A stretch of 46,149 nt of DNA from Ruminococcus sp. JC304. Lineage in GTDB: Bacteria; Bacillota; Clostridia; Lachnospirales; Lachnospiraceae. The notes beneath the pieces were generated by a model that saw only the letters and a program-made list of their open reading frames with translations, did no database searches and was not told the DNA's origin. The stretch lies in NCBI GenBank assembly GCA_000285855.2, contig HE978651.1, positions 1,675,446-1,721,594 on the forward strand, given 5' to 3'. The position numbers and the translations under genes were made by a program. Positions 42,958 through 46,149 of the stretch are shown one piece after another; position 1 is the stretch's first letter; each line of letters begins with the position of its first letter.

Positions 42958-43509
42958 TTACACACGCTCCAGAAATACATGCTTGTTTGTTTTATATTCT
43001 TTGGAACGAAGCTGCCTGTATCCAAGAGATTCCAGATAAGCAAAATCTGTGTGCAGATCTGCTTCCACAATAATAAGTGTATTCTCATCCACAACAGTAC
43101 TATCACGCAGATATTCAAGTACCTGACGCTCAAGCTCCTGATTATAAGGGGGATCCATGAAAATAATATCAAAAGCGCCCTTACCCTCAAGAGAACGAAG
43201 TGCCTGCAGCACGTCCATGTTCAGCAGTTTACCATTTTCAGCAAGTTTTGTAAATGAAAGATTTTCCCTGATGCAGGAACAGGCTTTGGGATTTTTCTCT
43301 ACAAACACTGCATAAGAGGCTCCCCGGCTCAATGCCTCAATGCCTATTCCGCCGCTTCCGGAAAATAAATCCAGAAACCGGCAGTCCAAAAGCTGGGGCT
43401 GTAAAATATTAAATAAGGTTTCCTTGATCCGGTCTGTGGTTGGTCTGGTATCCATTCCCGGAACTGTTTTTAAATTTAATCTTCTGGCTTTCCCTGCGAT
43501 CACTCTCAT
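42958..43509 (-). CDS. rsmD: 16S rRNA (guanine966-N2)-methyltransferase
   Basis: 183 aa from MRVIAGKARR (43509; GGAGATT upstream), overlapping the mgsA stop. RPTTDRIKETLFNIL, DLFSGSGGIGIEALSRGA (SAM site) and catalytic MDPPY (about 125-129) are diagnostic. Sits next to coaD as in most Firmicutes. Confidence 0.95.
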   Translation of the reverse strand: MRVIAGKARRLNLKTVPGMDTRPTTDRIKETLFNILQPQLLDCRFLDLFSGSGGIGIEALSRGASYAVFVEKNPKACSCIRENLSFTKLAENGKLLNMDVLQALRSLEGKGAFDIIFMDPPYNQELERQVLEYLRDSTVVDENTLIIVEADLHTDFAYLESLGYRQLRSKEYKTNKHVFLERV

Positions 43510-43901
43510 TTCAGATTCAATCTCCAATCCAGGTCTCCACGGGCAAGTCCTAAAATAAGAAGCTCTGCTGTAGCAATGTTGGTAGCTACAGGAATATTAT
43601 ACTGGTCGCATCTTTTGACGATACTCATAATGTCCGGTTCTTTGGGGTCAATCATTACAGGATTGTAGAACAGGATTACCATGTCCAGATCCTGTCTCTC
43701 TACCATTTCCATAAACTGTTTATCTCCACCTATGCTGCCGGCTAGGAATTTATGCACATGAAGGCTTGTCGCTTCTTCAATTCTTCGACCAGTGGTACCG
43801 GTTGCATAGACTTCATGTTTGGCAAGTATATTTTTATACGCAATGCAAAAATCTTCGATCAGTACTTTTTTGCTGTTATGTGCGATTATACCTAAGTTCA
43901 T
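43506..43901 (-). CDS. mgsA: Methylglyoxal synthase
   Basis: 131 aa. Begins NLGIIAHNSKK; includes ATGTTGRRI, AGSIGGDKQ (phosphate site) and DLDMVILFYNP, with the catalytic Asp and His of the family. Converts dihydroxyacetone phosphate to methylglyoxal. First gene of the mgsA-rsmD-coaD set, behind a good promoter. Confidence 0.95.
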   Translation of the reverse strand: MNLGIIAHNSKKVLIEDFCIAYKNILAKHEVYATGTTGRRIEEATSLHVHKFLAGSIGGDKQFMEMVERQDLDMVILFYNPVMIDPKEPDIMSIVKRCDQYNIPVATNIATAELLILGLARGDLDWRLNLK

Positions 43902-43940
43902 AGTCTCTCCTCTCCGTTTCTTTTATTAATTTCTACATGC

Positions 43941-43969
43941 ATTATAACAAATTACTAAATAGAGTTCAA
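43941..43969 (-). promoter_or_regulatory. Promoter for mgsA-rsmD-coaD
   Basis: Minus-strand TTGAAC (43964-43969), 17-bp spacer, TATAAT (43941-43946) with TG ahead; GGAGAGGAG RBS follows before mgsA. The rest of the 240-bp gap to the spore protein gene is A+T-rich with nothing else clear. Confidence 0.85.
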
Positions 43970-44141
43970 TTAAAACTTCAAAAATATACAAAATTCATGA
44001 TTTATTAATAAATCAACGATTTTTATAGAGTTTTCCATAGAATTCCACCATATACGAAAACTTCCAGAGTATTATTTCTCCGTCGTCATATACTAACATC
44101 GTAACACTAAACAAGCAATAACAACCAAGGAGGAAATGAAT

Positions 44142-44414
44142 ATGTCAAACACAAAATCTTCTAACCAGGCAGCTGTACCGGAAGCAAAGGGTGCATTAGA
44201 CCGTTTCAAATTCGAGGTTGCAAACGAACTGGGTGTACCGCTTACTGATGGCTACAACGGAAACCTCACTTCCAAACAGAACGGCAGTGTTGGCGGATAT
44301 ATGGTGAAGAAAATAGTATCAGAACAACCAGCAATCCCAACACAGAGGCTGTACATCCGGCTTTCATGCCAGGGGAGAAATGTTTTAATTCTATCTGATG
44401 CTGTCCTTTGCTGA
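44142..44414 (+). pseudogene. Alpha/beta-type small acid-soluble spore protein gene, 3' end replaced
   Basis: The SASP core is intact: DRFKFEVANELGVPLTDGYNGNLTSKQNGSVGGYMVKK-type, here up to KKIV (about 44312); after that the sequence switches to the antisense strand of a YfhO fragment and codes for 33 unrelated residues. The usual end (about ten residues, with AEKQL-like sequence) is lost. AAGGAGG precedes the ATG at 44142 by 8 bases. SASPs coat and protect DNA in spores; since the main DNA-contact regions remain, the product may still be partly active. Confidence 0.7.
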
Positions 44415-44800
44415 TCCTTGCACCCAGAAACATTCTGTTGGCTTTATTTGTCTCCTGTTTTTTGCCATCTACATACAAAGTCCAGCCATTGCCTGAGTGT
44501 AAATATCTATATTGTCTATCTTATATTTTCCTGGGACTGTGAACTCAAGAGTAATCTCATTTAAGGCATCTTCATTATATAGAAGATTTGCTCCATAATT
44601 GCTTCTTCCGCTGCCAAAGTTGCTTTTGGAAGAAAGTAATTGCAGTTTCTGCTCTTCTGTTTCACCATTATGAGCATAGTATATCTCTATTTGTCCTGTG
44701 GTTATATCTTTTTGTTCCAGGATTGTTCTGTATTTTTCATTAATCCCCCGGTATTTAAGGTTAGAAAAAGCAACGTATGTTTCACAGTTTTTCTTTCCCG
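44318..44800 (-). pseudogene. YfhO-like membrane protein, decayed C-terminal fragment
   Basis: Minus-strand residues ETYVAFSNLKYRG, LEFTVPGKYKIDNIDIY, then after a frameshift near 44480 GWTLYVDGKKQETNKANRMF and SKGQHQIELKHFSPGMKAG. This is the extracellular C-terminal domain and last membrane segment of YfhO-family (GT-C-like) proteins. The remaining 700 or so N-terminal residues are absent, replaced by an IS200/IS605 element at about 44800, and the 3' end abuts the spore protein gene. Confidence 0.75.
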
Positions 44801-44960
44801 TGACATGCTCCCACCACTTAAATCCCAGATTTTGAAGTGGGGGCTTCTTGCTCAATGACTCTACTGAGCCAAGTATCTACAAGCTATCCTCGCGTGCCCC
44901 GCGATTCTTTTTGCCCGGACACGGGCGTATTTTCTTACTTATTGTCCGGATATGGACAGT
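44800..44960 (-). mobile_element. Right end of the IS200/IS605 element with probable TnpB guide (omega) RNA
   Basis: After the tnpB stop the minus strand has a structured segment ending in the hairpin CCCCCACTT ... AAGTGGTGGG and GCATGTCAC, the typical right end of IS605-type elements, at about 44800-44852. The sequence just beyond (44780-44799) would be read as the guide segment. Earlier hairpins include CCCGTGTCCGGGC-like pairs near 44920. The exact boundary is inferred. Confidence 0.65.
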
Positions 44961-46064
44961 TTATACTGCCAGCATCCTTCTTGCCTCTTCACGGATATTG
45001 ATCGCTGCATTTCGATCTCTGTCCATCTCATTTCCACACGTGCAGCGGTATACTCTTTCGGATAATCCCAGCTCTTTTTTTATCTTTCCGCATTTACTGC
45101 ATTTTTTGCTTGAAGGGAAAAAGCGGTCTATCTTTACTAATTTCTTTCCCTTCCAGGCAAGCTTATAATCCAGCATATTCCGGAACATCCCGTATCCATT
45201 ATCCTGTACACTTTTTCCAAAATGCAGGCACTGGCTCATTGCTTTCATATTAATATCTTCTACCGCGGCTATATCGTACTGGTCTGTAATCCTGCGGCTC
45301 AGTTTATGCAGATAATCCTTTCTCTGGTTTCGTATTTTTTCATGGCACCTGGCAACTTTCTTTTTCTGCCGCACATAATTGCGGCTTTCTTTTACACATC
45401 TCGACAGTTTACGCTGCTCCCTTGCCAGCCTTTTTTCATTTCTTCTGAAGAATCCTGCTTTTTCAAGTTCAATCTCTTCTGAAAACACTGCCATCCCCTG
45501 CATCGCATAATCAATCCCCAGTATTTTGGCATTGCTGTAATCTTCATCTGCTGCTTGGTTTTCGCAGCTGTATCCTTCATACAGCAGACTTGCAAAATAC
45601 TTTCCGGACGGCTCCATACTGACTGTCACTGATTTCAGACAGCAGTTTTCTGCAGGCTCCCTGTGTTTTTTCATGGAGATCCATTTTAATTTGGGAAGCC
45701 GGATCCGATTATCTTCTACCAGAATATTTCCGTTGACTACATTTGTTGTGTAGCTGTTTTTGGAATGATGTTTTGACTTGAAACGTGGAAATCCAGCCTT
45801 GGGATCACGGAAAAAATTCTTATATGCTTTCTCCAAATGAAGCTGAACATTTGCCAGTGCCAGCGAATCTACTTCTTTCAGAAATGAATACTCCTTTTTA
45901 TACATGGCTGGTGTATTTTTTAACAGTTTTTTCGTCTTTTTATACTCCCGGATCTTGTCATTAAGCATCTGGTTATACAGAAAACGGCAGCAGCCAAATG
46001 TTTTTCCCAGAAGTATCTTCTGTTCTTCTGTTGGATAGATCCGGAAACGATATGCTATGTTCAA
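44961..46064 (-). CDS. tnpB: TnpB RNA-guided nuclease of an IS200/IS605 element
   Basis: 367 aa. N-terminal helix-turn-helix-like region YRFRIYPTEEQKILLGKTFGCCRFLYN, RuvC-like catalytic residues Asp185 (LGIDYA), Glu269 (AVEDINM) and Asp348-Arg-Asp350 (MDRDRNAAINI); zinc finger Cys322, 325, 341 and 343. All catalytic parts are intact and the length is normal. TTG start overlaps the tnpA stop (TTGA), so the two are coupled. Confidence 0.93.
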   Translation of the reverse strand: MNIAYRFRIYPTEEQKILLGKTFGCCRFLYNQMLNDKIREYKKTKKLLKNTPAMYKKEYSFLKEVDSLALANVQLHLEKAYKNFFRDPKAGFPRFKSKHHSKNSYTTNVVNGNILVEDNRIRLPKLKWISMKKHREPAENCCLKSVTVSMEPSGKYFASLLYEGYSCENQAADEDYSNAKILGIDYAMQGMAVFSEEIELEKAGFFRRNEKRLAREQRKLSRCVKESRNYVRQKKKVARCHEKIRNQRKDYLHKLSRRITDQYDIAAVEDINMKAMSQCLHFGKSVQDNGYGMFRNMLDYKLAWKGKKLVKIDRFFPSSKKCSKCGKIKKELGLSERVYRCTCGNEMDRDRNAAINIREEARRMLAV

Positions 46065-46149
46065 TGTTTTTTCTCTCCCTGGGTTTCGATGTATTGACGG
46101 ATTACTTCAACTGGTGCGCCTCCTGCCGTCAAAAGGCAGAAACTCTGAC
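46061..46149 (-). CDS. tnpA: IS200/IS605 transposase TnpA, C-terminal end, runs off window
   Basis: The minus-strand frame entering at the right edge reads FCLLTAGGAPVEVIRQYIE then TQGEKKH and a stop at 46061-46063. The GGAPxEVIxQYIExQ ending is typical of the Y1 (HUH) single-strand transposase TnpA. Only about 29 codons are in the window. Confidence 0.75.
   Translation of the reverse strand, partial: QSFCLLTAGGAPVEVIRQYIETQGEKKH

Noticed and set aside
44030-44125. Sigma-G promoter before the spore protein gene
   Set aside because: CATATAC resembles the -10 box, but no -35 at the right distance was convincing.
44469-44855. A 128-codon minus-strand frame as an intact gene
   Set aside because: Its first 20 or so residues are the right end of the IS element; the rest is the frameshifted YfhO fragment.
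1-46149. tRNA or rRNA genes
   Set aside because: I looked for cloverleaf and rRNA signatures in the gaps and saw none; gaps are accounted for by repeats, the riboswitch and pseudogenes.

Overview
The window looks like a chromosomal segment of a spore-forming, low-GC Firmicute, most likely a gut Lachnospiraceae-type Clostridium relative. This rests on the protein set: a YlbJ-like sporulation membrane protein, an alpha/beta small acid-soluble spore protein, short HisG with HisZ, RecU, a RelQ-type synthetase, a LoaP-type NusG paralogue and strong AGGAGG ribosome binding sites. The assignment is inferred from gene content; no rRNA is present.

Left third (about 0.7-19.9 kb, minus strand): one long surface-polysaccharide operon. 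It reads from a TTGCAT-N17-TATAAT promoter near 19.95 kb through a hairpin-rich leader, loaP, a terminator-like hairpin, a CapD/PglF-type dehydratase, a DegT aminotransferase, a PglC-like phosphoglycosyl transferase fused to a GT2, a beta-propeller fused to a GT2, another GT2, a broken epsG, a sialyltransferase-like GT, a Wzy-like polymerase, NeuB, a NeuA fused to a KdsC-like phosphatase, Wzx, a UDP-glucuronate 4-epimerase and Ugd. A small TRADD-N-associated-type membrane protein is coupled to the end of ugd. Together these predict a glycan started with a diNAcBac-like sugar and containing uronic acid and a nonulosonic acid (sialic acid or KDN type). At the extreme left edge, on the plus strand, lies the C-terminal end of a TGS-domain (RSH-like) protein.

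Middle (20-32.7 kb, minus strand): glmS; then a cobalamin-riboswitch-controlled operon encoding a secreted CbiK-like chelatase, a secreted two-domain NEAT-like protein, a substrate-binding protein, a FecCD-type permease and an ATPase with an unusual C-terminal extension; then the partial histidine operon hisZ-hisG-hisD-hisB-hisI behind a consensus promoter.

Right third (32.7-46.1 kb): housekeeping genes recU, lepB, an RluD-type synthase, a membrane protein, ygiQ, relQ, pepD, ylbJ (plus strand), a coiled-coil protein, coaD, rsmD and mgsA. The right edge is a patchwork: a 3'-truncated spore protein gene abuts a decayed YfhO C-terminus, itself carrying an IS200/IS605 element (tnpB, and the end of tnpA running off the edge).

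Two families of non-coding repeats stand out. One is a ~145-bp MITE-like element with GTTACTGTTCAC termini (two full copies plus a 27-bp remnant, each between near-identical direct repeats). The other is a long palindrome family with a shared core, both copies lying between relQ and pepD, one of them interrupted by the MITE-like element.
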